DNA from: Sesamum alatum
Taxonomy: Eukaryota > Streptophyta > Magnoliopsida > Lamiales > Pedaliaceae
Direction of reading: 5' to 3'
Length of the DNA: 64,000 bases
Assembly: GCA_034509735.1 (NCBI GenBank)
Contig: JACGWO010000013.1
Coordinates: 16,264,136-16,328,135 of the forward strand
Of this stretch, positions 37,262 through 48,124 are shown in pieces. The translations under genes and the position numbers were made by a program. The notes under the pieces were generated by a model. It ran no database searches, was not told where the DNA came from, and saw only the letters and a program-made list of their open reading frames with translations. Each line of letters starts with the position of its first letter. Position 1 is the stretch's first letter.

Positions 37262-38189
37262 AAAAATAAATAAGTACTTGTTTGCATTTTGCAAGTGATT
37301 GCAAGTGAATTCCAAACAATTAATATAATTTAGCTTTTAGTCCATATAAATTTCCCTTTTATTTTATGAAGGTTTCCTTTCAGTCTATTAGTCCAACATT
37401 GAGTTCCAAACTTGTTGGTGTACAACACGTTTTATCTCACCTCGATTATTTTTTAAAATAATCACATTAAGAAATATAATTTTTGAGGCATTATTTTATT
37501 AAAGAAATATATATGATGAGAATGCAAAGTAGAAGGAATAATACAAACACGTATGAATATGGATGTTCCTAAATCTAGCGATTGAGTGACATATATACCT
37601 AAATGATCTAAGTGGCCCCAAAGAGCCTCGATCCAAATCTCTTAAGAGAAGCACAATATGACAGCCCAACCCATCTATAATCCAGACGGGTATAGTGCCA
37701 AGTGATCGTATCTACGAGCCCACAAAGGATGAACAATCATTGCCACCCATCAAAAAAAGTTGGAAAAAAGATAATCATCGACCCCCAATTCTGTTGAGAC
37801 ATGTGGCGGCACAAGACATGAAATATGGATTTCGACACTTCCAAATTGCAACCACTTGGCCAAAAGTCGAGGATCCCACCTGGAGCTAGACGGGGCTATC
37901 TCAATCGAATCAAAAAAATCGAGGATTCGTTCTTATCTCTTTCGACCCATCACTTGTATACAAATAGCAAGTTTTCACAAAATTTTTAGTAACTTGTCAT
38001 CTTTTAATTACCATAAACTATTTTATTACTTTTTTATTCTTATTACATTATTAATTTGATTGTTGGAGTGCTAATTCTTCTTCTTCTTCTTCTTCTTTTG
38101 TTTTTGTTTTTTGTTTTTTGTTTTTTTTTTTGCATGTTTTAGTGATTGAAGCTTGCAAAAGCTCAAAGAATCACATGTCAGCAATTAAA

Positions 38190-39782
38190 CTAGCATGAAC
38201 CCCGTGCTATGCACGAAAATTTATAAATTCTATAGTATTTTTACATATTCTAAGTTACATAATGGTATGTCATATTTTACTCAATACAATTATACAATGA
38301 GAAATTTGAAATGGTACAATTATAACATATATAATTAAGGGGATTGCTATAAGCCTATAGCATATTAATACGGCCAATTTTTTTTATTTTTTAATAAAAT
38401 TTAATAGTTATAATTGCCTACTTATACATTTTTTCTTTATAATTATAGCTACCTTTTCTTTTCTCTTGCTAACCTTTCTTGTCAATGTAATCAGGCTTCT
38501 AGAAACATGTATGATAAATATTTGTTGTTTTAATTGTTGATTTATTTTTGTTCAACTTGTTCTTTTGTTTTCATATTAATCTTTCAACTTTAGGATTTCT
38601 TTGCGCCGACGGAAGTATTTTTATTCTCATGGCCGGTGATAATATTGCTATATTTCTGTTTTGATTGAACTTAGTTATTTATGTTTATTTGTACTTATTT
38701 TATTTTGTCATTCATGATAATTAATTTACTCCTTATCTTTTTCGTTCAAAATGAGATTTTGAAATTATTTTAAATTATTTGTTTTAAGCTTCCATCTTTT
38801 TTTTTTTTTTTTGCCATTTCAGCTGTCTTTCTTATCACTCTTTAAATGTAAGTTTATATATTTTCTTTATGTTTAATTTTTTTTAATAAGAAAGATCATT
38901 TCAGATTTATGTATATTTTAATATGATTTTTTATGGAAGATGAATTATATAATACAAACAATATATTTAACTAATTTTTTATTTTTTATATTTTTATATG
39001 GGGATGAATATATGTAATATATATATATATATATATTAAATAGAATGTCATAATTGTTTGAAAGTAATCCTCATATAATACAAATTTTAGTAAATAGAAA
39101 TATATATTGTATATGTAGGAAAATATCTTGGTCAATAATAATCAAAATAAATTAAAAATAAGAAACTATTATGTTTTATCTATTAAAAGTAAAAATTTTA
39201 TTTTACGTAAAAGATTTCTTTATAACATAATATAATTATTTAATTTAAAAAATAAAAAATATATACCCGTGCATATATTCTAAATTCTAAATTACATAAT
39301 GGTATGTTATATTTTAATTAATAACCATCTTACTATATACAATAGTGCAAATTTGTTTATACAAAACCCAATATAAAATTCTTGGCTAATTTTATTTATG
39401 AAATATTTTGAAAATAACAATAGAATATTATAATATTTTTACACATTGACAAAATTTATATATAGTTTATTATTCAATTAATTTTTTTTTGGTAAAATAA
39501 AAATATAGTATTATAATACATCATTTTAAAGTTACTATCATATTACCATGTGATATAAATTCCCCTAAAAAAATATGATCGAACAAAATTATCATTTAAT
39601 AAAAGTTCTGGAAGTAATAATTAACAGAGCATTAGTAATACTACAAAAAGTTAACAATATCTTAAACTAATTAAACAGTAAAAGTATATATATATATATA
39701 TATTTCTAAATTATATGGTAACAATACAAATATATAATAAAAAATTTGAAATGGTACAATCATAACATATATAATTAAGGTA
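38190..39782. other. AT-rich stretch starting at a Helitron-like 3' terminus
   Basis: On the minus strand, hairpin CGTGC-ata-GCACG (38203-38215) is followed by CTAG (38190-38193) and then T, a Helitron-type 3' end. A matching 5' end could be near 46285 (minus TCTATACTAG), which would make the fold-back repeat and Tat2 nested insertions. This is unproven. A 40-bp direct repeat ('gaaatggtacaa(t)tcataacatata') occurs at 38300-38340 and 39738-39780. No gene was seen. Confidence 0.35.
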
Positions 39783-40210
39783 AAATTATAATTTTAGTCT
39801 TGTAACTTAAGGGGGTGGCATTTTTTGTCTTGCAATAACTGATTTTGGCAATTTAGTCCTGTAACTTTAAAATTTTGACAATTTTAATCATTTTCGGTCA
39901 ATTTTACTGCAAAACCACATGTGGCCTGCACATGACCCAATTAAATTGCAAATTTAGTCCTATAAACTCATTTGTGCAGGATAAAAAATGCCAACCTCCT
40001 AAGTTACAGGACTAACATTGCAATTTAATTGGTCCTGCAATTTTAGTCTTGTAACTTAAGGGGGTGGCATTTTTGGTCCTGCAAGAACTGATTTTGGCAA
40101 TTTAGCCTTGTAATTTTAAAATTTTGGCAATTTTAGTCATTTTCGGTAAATTTGACTGCAAAATCGCATGTTACCTAGACATGGCCCAATTAAATTGCCA
40201 ATTTAGTCGT

Positions 40211-40554
40211 TGATGGGGTGAAAATCGGGAAGCGTGTGATCAAAGCACAATTGCAAAAACGACGTCGCGAGTCAAGAACTTGAGAGTTCTTCTCAAGAAT
40301 TTGTTTCTCAAAAATAAGAATCAAGAGATTTTACATTCAGTTTGATGGCCTATTTATAGCAAATGAGGAAGGGTATAAAGACTATTTTACCCTCCAACCG
40401 CCTCTAATCTAACGGCTATCATCTAATCTTTAGAGGCGCCTTGGTAATTTAGCTTCACCCCACTAACCACTAACTATAACCGCCCCCAATGGCATTTCGA
40501 TAAACCTTCATACATTCGAGGGTATGTTGGTAAAAGTGCATTCCATCTTCATCA
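40211..40554 (-). repeat. 3' LTR of Tat2 (344 bp)
   Basis: On plus it runs TGATGGGGTGAAAATC to CCATCTTCATCA and contains 'gcctatttatagc', the TATA-like part of the promoter on the minus strand. Confidence 0.92.
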
Positions 40555-41071
40555 GTAGCTCCCAACTTCCAAATGTGTCAGGAAAATTTGGAAGTTCTGA
40601 CAAACAGTCTTTACTTGATGCAGCTTCTTCTTTTGGTAATCCTCTTCAACTACGAGCTCTTATTCTCTTTGGACTCTTTTTACTCAAACCCTTCCTTAGT
40701 TAGACTCTTTTATTTCTTGGTCTCAGCCATATTCCAGAAAAATATCAAAATGTGGTGGTTCGGGTATATAGCTCTTCATCTCTTTTCTTGTAGTAATTTT
40801 CATTTTAAGACTCCCAGAGGTCATCCTTCGTCAATCTAGAAACAACAGAAATAATTCGCCGGTCCGAAAGAATTTTAGAATGTCGGGCACTTCAAGAAAA
40901 TATCTAATGAGGCGTCGTCGGGGGTTCGTCGATGCCGGGTCGAGGCATGCCTCAGTCTGGACCTGGCCGAGGCATGCCTCAGCCAGAGTCTGGCCGTGGC
41001 CCCCCGCCTCGGCCTGATTACGGCCGAGAGTGTCTTGTTGCCCCTCCTTCTTCCTCTCTTGCTCGCTGAAG

Positions 41072-41400
41072 TTGTTGATTTTGATCATGAAGTGATTTTG
41101 ATTTAGGGCACCAGGAATTCACCCGAGCGTTTATCTGATTCGCTAGATTCTTCCAGAAATTGAAGTTTAGAAAAAAGTTGGGAACTCCTCGATTTCCTTC
41201 AATGGCACAAGCCCCTATTTTAGACCTCGATGTCGCGCGTCAACCACTCTACTCCTAATTCTTTTGCGTACTTTGAAGAATTTCTTTCGATGTTTCGGGA
41301 TCTTGGTGTACCATCCTCTCTTGAGGCTTTCGATACTTTGCTTATCCTTGGGAGAGTTGTTAAGGAGTCGTACTACTAACTCTTCTTCTCAGCGGTTGTA
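41072..41400 (+). pseudogene. Remnant of the antisense transposase-domain frame in Tat2
   Basis: Opposite to the element's gag-pol direction, the sequence 'ttttgatcatgaagtgattt' (from 41075) equals the first codons of the Tat1 antisense protein (DFDHEVI). About 41260-41380 reads SFEEFLSMFRDLGVP then SSLEAFDTLLILGRVVKESYY, matching FRGFLQRFEELDLT / PSLEAFYSLFTVRKVPNDSYF of Tat1 after small shifts. The central part is deleted and stops are present. It shows that the antisense frame was ancestral to both elements. Confidence 0.65.
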
Positions 41401-41509
41401 AAATTTTTTTTAGAGTGATTCGTTTTTGCTCCCTTATCCTCTGCAACCTCATATGTCGCCATGGAGGCGATGGGGTACTAGCCCCTTTGATGGCAGTTGT
41501 AATTGCGTT

Positions 41510-41815
41510 GCGTTGCGTCACATTTGAATCACCTCGCGTCACGACGCGTCATGTTGAATTTACGTCGCACCATGTTTGAAGCACCTAGCGCCGCGACGCG
41601 TCATATATCGCATTGTGTCAAATTGCGCCGCGTTGCAGTGCGTGCCGTTGAGCTCCTCGGAAGCTTTGTAGAAGTTCCCTTGGTTGGAACACACTGGAAC
41701 TTCATGGGAGTTCTTTGTCGTTTAGGAAACTTCTTAAGAGTTCATTTTGCCAAAGCATTTTGGAACTTCACAGGGGTTCCTCGTCGTATGGGAACTCCGT
41801 AGGAGTTCCTTTTTA
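41510..41815. repeat. CpG-rich and 'ggaactt' short repeats in Tat2
   Basis: Positions 41510-41650 repeat words such as 'cgcgtcacgacgcgtcat' and 'gccgcgacgcgtcata'. Positions 41680-41815 repeat 'ggaactt(c)..gagttc(c)ttt' about every 50 bases. Neither has an obvious counterpart in Tat1. Confidence 0.5.
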
Positions 41816-41884
41816 CTATGTTATCAAACTTTGTTTCTCTATTGCTTATTATGTTAAGTTGCTTTTTCTTAAGCTAAATATCAA

Positions 41885-42480
41885 TGTGAAGGAAAACCCC
41901 CCCTATTTTAGACAAAAGATCATTGCAAGGGGCAACCCCCTTCTTTTAAACAAGATATTAAGGTGAGGTACCATCCCCCTCTCTTAGATCAAATATTAAC
42001 ATGAGGAGCCATCCCCATCTTCTAGAGAAAATATTAACGTGAGGGGTCATCCCCCTCTTTTAGACAAAATATTAATGTGAGGGGCAATCCCCATCTTTCA
42101 AGCAAACTGTCAATGTGAGAGGTCATCCCCCTATTTTAGACAAAATATTAATGTGAGGGGCAATCCCCCTCTTTCAAGCAAAATGTCAATGTGAGGGCCA
42201 TCCCCCTCTTTTAGACAAAATATTAATGTGAGGGGCAATCCCTCTCTTTTAAGAAAAATGTCAAGGTAAGGAGCAATCCCCTCTTTTATACAAGATATCG
42301 ATGTGAGGGGCCATCCCCCTCCAAGAATGTCAGTGTGAGGGGCAACCCCCTCTTTTATACAAGATAACGATGTGAGGGGCCATCCCCCTCCAAGAATGCA
42401 GTGTGAGGGGCAATCCCCCTATTTTGTTAAATAACGTGTTTAAGTGTATTAATGTAATAAAGGGTTATATGTGAGGGGTC
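41885..42480 (-). repeat. Minisatellite of Tat2, related to that of Tat1
   Basis: About fourteen units of roughly 40 bp, for example 'gtgaggggcaatccccctct' plus 'ttagacaaaatattaat'. On the element strand the core reads GAGGGGGATTGCCCCTCACA, the same as in Tat1 at 12065-12335, and at the same relative place (between integrase and the antisense frame). Confidence 0.88.
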
Positions 42481-43000
42481 ATCCCCCCCCCCCCCCTCTC
42501 TCTCTCTTAATAAAGTATAAATCTTGAATCTACAACAAGTAGTCAAAAAGGTGTACATTTCATTACCATAATTCCGGGTTACAAAGCGTTCGAAAAAGGG
42601 ATACAAAGCATTAAATAGAATGTTTCCTGAGTTTAGCGATATTCCACGTGTGTTGTCATTTTCTTCTCATTCATTCTCCACGACTTGATATAGTCCTACC
42701 TACTTGGTGTCCAGTTCGGCCATGTTTCCTGTCGCGTCAGCTTTCCTCAATACCAGATCTCTGGCTTGGAAACCGTGATGCCGTACTTTGTCATTGCGGG
42801 CCTATGCTATTAATGTCCTGTAGATTCCCCTCCTTGCATTCGCGCCACTCTAAGCCTCTCCTGAGATCCAGATTGGCTCACCTTTCTTCGTCATTGTTGA
42901 TTGGTTCCTATTGTCGCGCACTGAATGTTTTCTCCCTTATGTCCACCGGGATGACCGCTTCTGTCCCATTGACTAGACTGACCGGGAACTCTCCCTTGCC

Positions 43001-43700
43001 TCATCGCAGGGTTGTTTGATATGCCCTTAGGACTTTCGGGCGTCCTTCCGCCCAACTTCCTTTAGCTTCCTCCAGTCTCGTCCTTAAATTTTTGGTGACT
43101 ATCCTGCTGGTTACTTCCGTCTGCCTGTCAGAATAGGGTATCGCGATGGTCTCATATTTTCCGCTGGGACGTGAGTGACGATGGCGTGCTCTTGGCACTC
43201 TAATACTCTGTCTCTGGAATGATTACCGCAGCTTCCCTCCTGGATCTCCCGTAGAACATACTCTGCTTTGCCCCCGTCTTGACATATTTAAGATGTGGTT
43301 GTGAAAAATCTCTCTTGTACAACTCACCTCCAATTAGCGTGAACTTAGCTGACCTTGTTCGTATTGCCCTGGCCTCCTTGGGTACTTGAGGCAAAATCTC
43401 AAATTTTCAGTCTTCCTCCGAACCTTCTTTCCAGCTCGGTAAAACGCTTTTCGTCGTCAGGACTTCTTACCACGCAACATCCACTTCGGGTCGTTCTTGA
43501 CTTAGTAGGGTTATTCCCCCGCTCTCCGAATGAGCCAATGGGCTGGCCAACTTAGCGAGTCAGTCTGCTTATTCCTTGTATGACCGTGGGATTTGTTCTA
43601 CGGTGAACTCATCGAGCTTCCTTCTTAATGCTTGGATGTTTGCTAAGTACTTAGTCATCTGCTCCCTCAACTTCGTGGCCTCCATTCAACTGCTTGACCA
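43001..43700 (-). pseudogene. Scraps of Tat2 pol (second RNase H, integrase)
   Basis: From high to low coordinates, fragments match Tat1: LRRKLDEFTVEQIPRSYK (end of the second RNase H, 43640-43560), VPKEARAIRTRSAKFTLIGGE (43394 on), then TEVTSRIVTKNLRTRLEEAKG (about 43130-43070, end of the integrase core). The zinc-binding region is damaged and both core Asp residues are missing. Deletion points lie inside coding sequence. Confidence 0.75.
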
Positions 43701-43778
43701 TAAGTTGGAAGTCGTTATCCGCCCTCGCATATATCACTCTTGCTTTCTCCCCCGCATATGTCGCTCCCATGGTGCAAG

Positions 43779-44782
43779 TCAGCTCCCTCTCCTTGCACAG
43801 CGCATCACACTCCGACTCCTTCTTGGATCTGCTGGCGACACTGATGCCTTCTCGCCAAAGAAGATACGGTTGGCATCGCGTCCTATTTCTCTCACCGCAA
43901 CTCCTTCAGCTTGCCTTGATCTCTGAGCGACTCTCTCAACTTGCTTCGTATCTCTTCCTCTTGGGCCTCTCGAAGTAATCCTCCTAACTCCAGCAGTTGG
44001 GAGGTTGTCCTTGCTAGCTCGTTTTGCTTCCTGCTCTACTCCCACGTGCCACGTGCCTACCTCCAAAGGCGGTTTCCTAGAGCTCTTGTTTCTTTTGTCC
44101 CACGAATTCTTGTAAGCAACCTCTTCGGATCAACTCCTCGACCCCATTCTTCAAGTGGTGGCATTCCTCCGGGCTATGGTCTCGATCCAATCCTTGTCAC
44201 GCGGGGGCGCTACTACCACGGGTCACGCTGGATACCCCTACCCAGGGGGCCTCAAGGGATTCGAGAACCTAGGTGGAGGGGGCGTATGGCCATCCATTTC
44301 CCGATACACTGTTTCCTGCATTGATGGCACCTGTGGAGGAGGGAAATAGTTGTCTTCTCGTCGTCCTCCCTAGGGAGGAAGTGGGAAGTAGTCATCTTCG
44401 CCTACACCTCTTTGAGGAGGAGAAGGGTAATAGTTGTCCTCCGGCTGTCGACTTCCTCCTCGCAGTTCAAACCTTTATGGGAGTCCCCGAGCCTCTGCTC
44501 ACGACTCTCGGGGGCCAAAGGAAACGCGTGTCCTGTTATGAACTGGGCCACCGCCTTCTGAGCTGCTTTGACAGACGCATCCTCCACCAATTGGCAAACT
44601 GCTTCTGGAGTCATCTGAATGACTGGGGGTGGAGGTGGAGCCTCGGCTTTTTCCTGCCTCCCGTTCTGAAGGTCGCGAGCGGGCTGGTTCCTCGGGACGT
44701 GATCTTGCTCGTGACTCTCTCCTCCTCTTCCGAGTTCTTCTCACCCCGCCTTGCCGTTCCTAACTCTTGAACAGGTGCTCAT
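43779..44782 (-). pseudogene. Tat2 gag: N terminus and post-zinc-knuckle linker only
   Basis: ATG 44782 gives MSTCSRVRNGKAG then a stop, equivalent to MNTRSRARSANA of Tat1. Further on, MTPEAVCQLVEDASVKAAQKA (44614 on) matches the Tat1 stretch ITNEALRQLVEEASA. The capsid domain is missing. At 44066-43779 the linker ASKDNLPTAGVRRITSRGP matches Tat1 KDNLPTTVVIGVISGGP. The element therefore lost its particle-forming domain. Confidence 0.75.
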
Positions 44783-44800
44783 CCTCAATGCTCTGATCAG

Positions 44801-44819
44801 GTTCCCACAGACGGCGCCA
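44801..44819 (-). other. Primer-binding site of Tat2
   Basis: The minus strand reads TGGCGCCGTCTGTGGGAAC, three bases from the 5' LTR, an unmutated form of the plant gypsy primer site. Confidence 0.85.
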
Positions 44820-44822
44820 AGC

Positions 44823-45166
44823 TGATAGGGTGAAAATCGAGAAGCGTGTGATCAAAGCACAATTGCACAAACGACGCCGCGAGTCAAGAACTTGAGAGTT
44901 TTTCTCAAGAATTCATTTCTCAAAAATAAGAATCAAGTGATTTTACATTGAGTTTGATGGCCTATTTATAGCAAATGAGGAAGGGCATAAAGACTATTTT
45001 ACCCTCCAACCGCCTCTAATCTAACGGCTATCATCTAATCTTTAGGGGCGCCTTGGTAATTTAGCTTCACCCCACTAACCACTAACTATAACCGCCTCCA
45101 ATGGCATTTCGGTAAATCTTCATACATTCGAGGGTATGTTGGTAAAAGTGCATTCCATCTCCATCG
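44823..45166 (-). repeat. 5' LTR of Tat2 (344 bp)
   Basis: On plus it runs TGATAGGGTGAAAATC to CCATCTCCATCG and is followed by the GTCGT duplication. Confidence 0.92.
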
Positions 45167-45372
45167 GTCGTATAAATCCATTCGTGCAGGAGCAAAAATG
45201 CCAACCCCCTAAGTTACAGGATTAACATTGCAATTTAATTGCGTTATGTGCAAGTCGCATGCAATTTTCCCAAGGTGGCTGAAAAAAGATTAAAATTGCC
45301 AAAATTTTAAAGTTACAGGACTAAATAGTGAAAATCAATTCGTACAGGACAAAAAATGTCACCCCCAGCTAA

Positions 45373-46744
45373 ACAAACAATAGTAATCGTAAATACTCAA
45401 AATAATAAGAGCAAATAAATAAATTATAAAATTATAAAACTTTTAAGAAGTAAATATAAGCATACATCATGGTAATTCTCCATTAAAAATGAGTAAAAAA
45501 TAATATTTAAGAGATGAATAAAAGAAGATTAACTAAACTATAAAAAACAAAATGCATAAGCGATGTGAAATTGGACATCAAATAGCAGAAGAATAAAAAA
45601 TAAAATCGTTGGTAATGCATCAGATAAAGAAGCTAGCGCTGCTCTATCAGGTTGCTCTTCACATTAATGAAAAATATACTATCATATTATACATGCATAG
45701 GGAATCCTTTATTATCTAAAACAATTATAAACAAAAATTAAAACTGAAAAAATTAATACATATATCAAGTATAATTATTCTTTTGTATTGCAATAAATAC
45801 AAACATATGAAGGTTACTATACATTTAATATTACAATTTTGATAGAGCAACATTCACAAAATTGTTTCACTAAGGAAAACAAATATTCATATGGAAGAAG
45901 ATGACAAAATATATTTTGTGATATAAATTTTTAAACAAAGTAGTGACATATGACTTTTCAAACCTGAATAACGAAGAAAGAGTAAAAATGAAATTCAATT
46001 ATAAAAAAAAACTAAGAAAAAAAATTTAATTAGAATGAAGTTCAAAAACTTACTTTATCAGTATTAATTAATCAATAAACAAATACAAAAAAATATGTTA
46101 ATGGAATATCTAAATTGCAAAAAATAATGATTTCACCTAATTAAAATTAAAAATTTACTGCATGAGATATACTAAGAGATTGATATAAGTTTAGTGACAA
46201 AAAATGTATGATTAAAATAAACTGAAAAGATTTTATTTTGTATATAAAATTAATCCTAAAATTTGAAGGTAGAATCTAGTATAGATAGACAATGATATCG
46301 AAGATAGGCTTTTGTTAGATAAATATAAATTTAATTTATAATTTAAAATAGATGAAATCTCTAGCCAATGAAATTTTTTCTTAATAATTAAAAAATTCAA
46401 AATTACCAAAAACTAGTATTTGGTCAAAATTAAATTGATTTTGGTCAATCCTCGTTTTGTTATATATATATATATATTTATTTATTTAATTCTTATTTTT
46501 TTTGGACTACAATGTGCAGAGAGAGATTTCTTAAGTTTTTTACACATAGGAGCATTGATGTAACTTGTCTCGGTTGATTTTTCTATAATAATAAAAAGTT
46601 CAAGCGCAAAATTGTCAATTTCAGACATTTGATTAAAAATTACAAACCTCAAGGGGGTATTTGTAATTTTCAAACAACGAGAGAATATTTATAATTATAT
46701 CAAACCTTAGTGGAAGTGGCTGTAATTTACTCTCAATATATCAT
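45373..46744. other. AT-rich stretch with a decayed family-2 MITE (46390-46735)
   Basis: No gene. The right part has the family-2 words 'acaaacctcaagggggtat', 'ttgtaattttcaaacaacga' and 'ctgtaatttactc'. The left arm is decayed and a (TA)n run is present. The rest is featureless AT-rich DNA. Confidence 0.45.
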
Positions 46745-48124
46745 GGAATAAATAAAAGCATGTCATGAGATTAGTCATATTTGACACAGGGATGAATATC
46801 ATCTGATATTAAAAAAAATTATATATATATATATATATATTTTTAAAAAAGAATATTTTTAATGATCATGCTAAACACTCAAATTAGGAGGTCAGACATT
46901 TTACATTTTATGTGGGTAAATTGAGTAATTAAATTTTATTTTCATATTATATATAAGTTATATTGGATGAAATTAGATGATTGTATATATCAGATGACAT
47001 TTCCTAAGAAAGAAATAAAATTGTGCATTCAATGGTATAGCTTCAGAATGAATTGGGCCAACCATTCTTAGTCTTTGGTACCATTGAGATATGGGCCAAC
47101 CGTCAATTAGGGCCCAACATATCGAAAGTGTCCGTTCATGAAAAATTGTCTCTTTGTATTGGCCCACTTGAGGAGGTGGAGATGTCAGAAGATCATAATC
47201 AACTTATGAAAACAAAAAATAAAAGAAAACGAAATTATAACAAACATCAATTATATTTTAAAAATAAATAAGTACTTGTTTGCATTTTGCAAGTGAATTC
47301 CAAACAATTAATATATAATATAAATTTCCCTTTTTATTTTATAAAGATTTCCTTTTAGTCTATTAGTTCAACATTGAGTTCCAAACTTGCTGAGGTACAA
47401 CACGTTTTATCTCACCTCAATTACTTTTGAAAATAATCACATTAAGAAATATAATTTTTGAGGTATTATTTTATCAAAGAAATATATGTGATGAGAATGC
47501 AAATTAGAAGGAATTATACAAATACGTATGAATATGGATGTTCCTAAATCTAGCGATTGAGTGACATAACCAAAATGATCTAAGTGGCCCCGAAGAGCCT
47601 CGATCCAAATCTCTTAAGAGAAGCAAAGTATGGCGGCCCAGCCCATCTATAATCCAGACGGGTATAGAGCCAAATGGTTGTATCTACAAGCCCACAAAGG
47701 ATGAACAATTGTTGCCACCCATTAAAAAAAGTTGGAAAATGGATAATCATCGACCCCCTATTATGTTGAGACACGTGGCGGCACAAGACATGAAATATGG
47801 ATTTGCACCCATCCAAAATCCAACCGTTTAGCCGAAAAGTCGAGGATCCCACCTAGAGCTAGACGGGATTATTCAATCGAATCCAAAAAATCGGGAATTC
47901 GTTCTTATCTCTTTCGACCCGTCACTTGTATACAAATAACAAGTTTTCACACAAATTTTAATATCTTGAAATTTCATCTTTTAACTACACCTTGCTATTT
48001 TATTACCTTTTTATTCTTATTACGTTATTAATTTAGTTGTTGGAGTACTAATTTTTTTTTTTTTTTTTTTCATGTTTTAGTGATTGAAGCTTGCAAAAGT
48101 TCAAAGAATCACATGTTATCAATT
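46745..48124 (+). repeat. Copy B of the 1.4-kb direct repeat (uninterrupted)
   Basis: It aligns along its length with copy A (30396-38186) and lacks both the copia element and the MITE found there, so it gives two empty sites. It is non-coding as far as can be seen; the short frames at 46973-47271 and 47580-47852 exist in both copies but carry no known motif. Confidence 0.85.

Larger units (their letters stand above)
30396..38186 (+). repeat. Copy A of a 1.4-kb direct repeat, interrupted by a copia element and a MITE
   Basis: Copy A consists of 30396-30878, 36976-37013 and 37271-38186. It aligns with 46745-48124. Shared landmarks are 'agcatgtcatgagattag', 'gggccaaccattct', 'taagtacttgtttgcattt', 'gagcctcgatccaaatctc', 'gttgagacacgtggcg' (one change) and 'gattgaagcttgcaaaag'. 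No convincing protein is encoded. Similarity ends next to a Helitron-like terminus at 38190. Confidence 0.85.
40211..45166 (-). mobile_element. Internally deleted Tat-lineage gypsy element (Tat2)
   Basis: It is 4956 bp with 344-bp LTRs (40211-40554 and 44823-45166) and the 5-bp duplication GTCGT (40206-40210 and 45167-45171). In minus orientation it has a perfect gypsy primer-binding site, gag N terminus, scraps of pol, a minisatellite, CpG-rich repeats, traces of an antisense frame, and a polypurine tract (40555-40574). Compared with Tat1 it lacks capsid, protease, RT and most of integrase, so it could move only with proteins from a relative. The LTRs differ at about 16 positions by hand count; the outermost base of the right LTR is G instead of A. 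Confidence 0.93.
39783..45372. mobile_element. Fold-back repeat with tandem units, split by Tat2
   Basis: The left end (gtaacttaagggggtggcat) and right end (atgtcacccccagctaaa) are inverted. Inward, 'ctgtaactttaaaattttg' pairs with 'caaaattttaaagttacag'. A unit of about 240 bp ('tttagtcttgtaactta ... cctaagttacagg') is repeated. In unit 1 'tttagtcctataaactc' is whole; in unit 2 the same place, 'tttagtcgt | ataaatcc', is cut by Tat2. No coding capacity. The superfamily was not determined. Confidence 0.65.

Noticed and set aside
41503..41966. Plus-strand frames of about 100 residues in Tat2
   Set aside because: They follow CpG-rich and 'ggaactt' repeats and match neither the antisense protein nor any known family.
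41885..42480. A CRISPR-like array
   Set aside because: Units are imperfect, spacers are not unique, and the array lies in the 3' region of a plant retroelement; it is a minisatellite.
42648..44770. Long plus-strand frames in Tat2 (up to 165 residues)
   Set aside because: They are antisense shadows of the gag-pol remnants, which match Tat1 on the minus strand.
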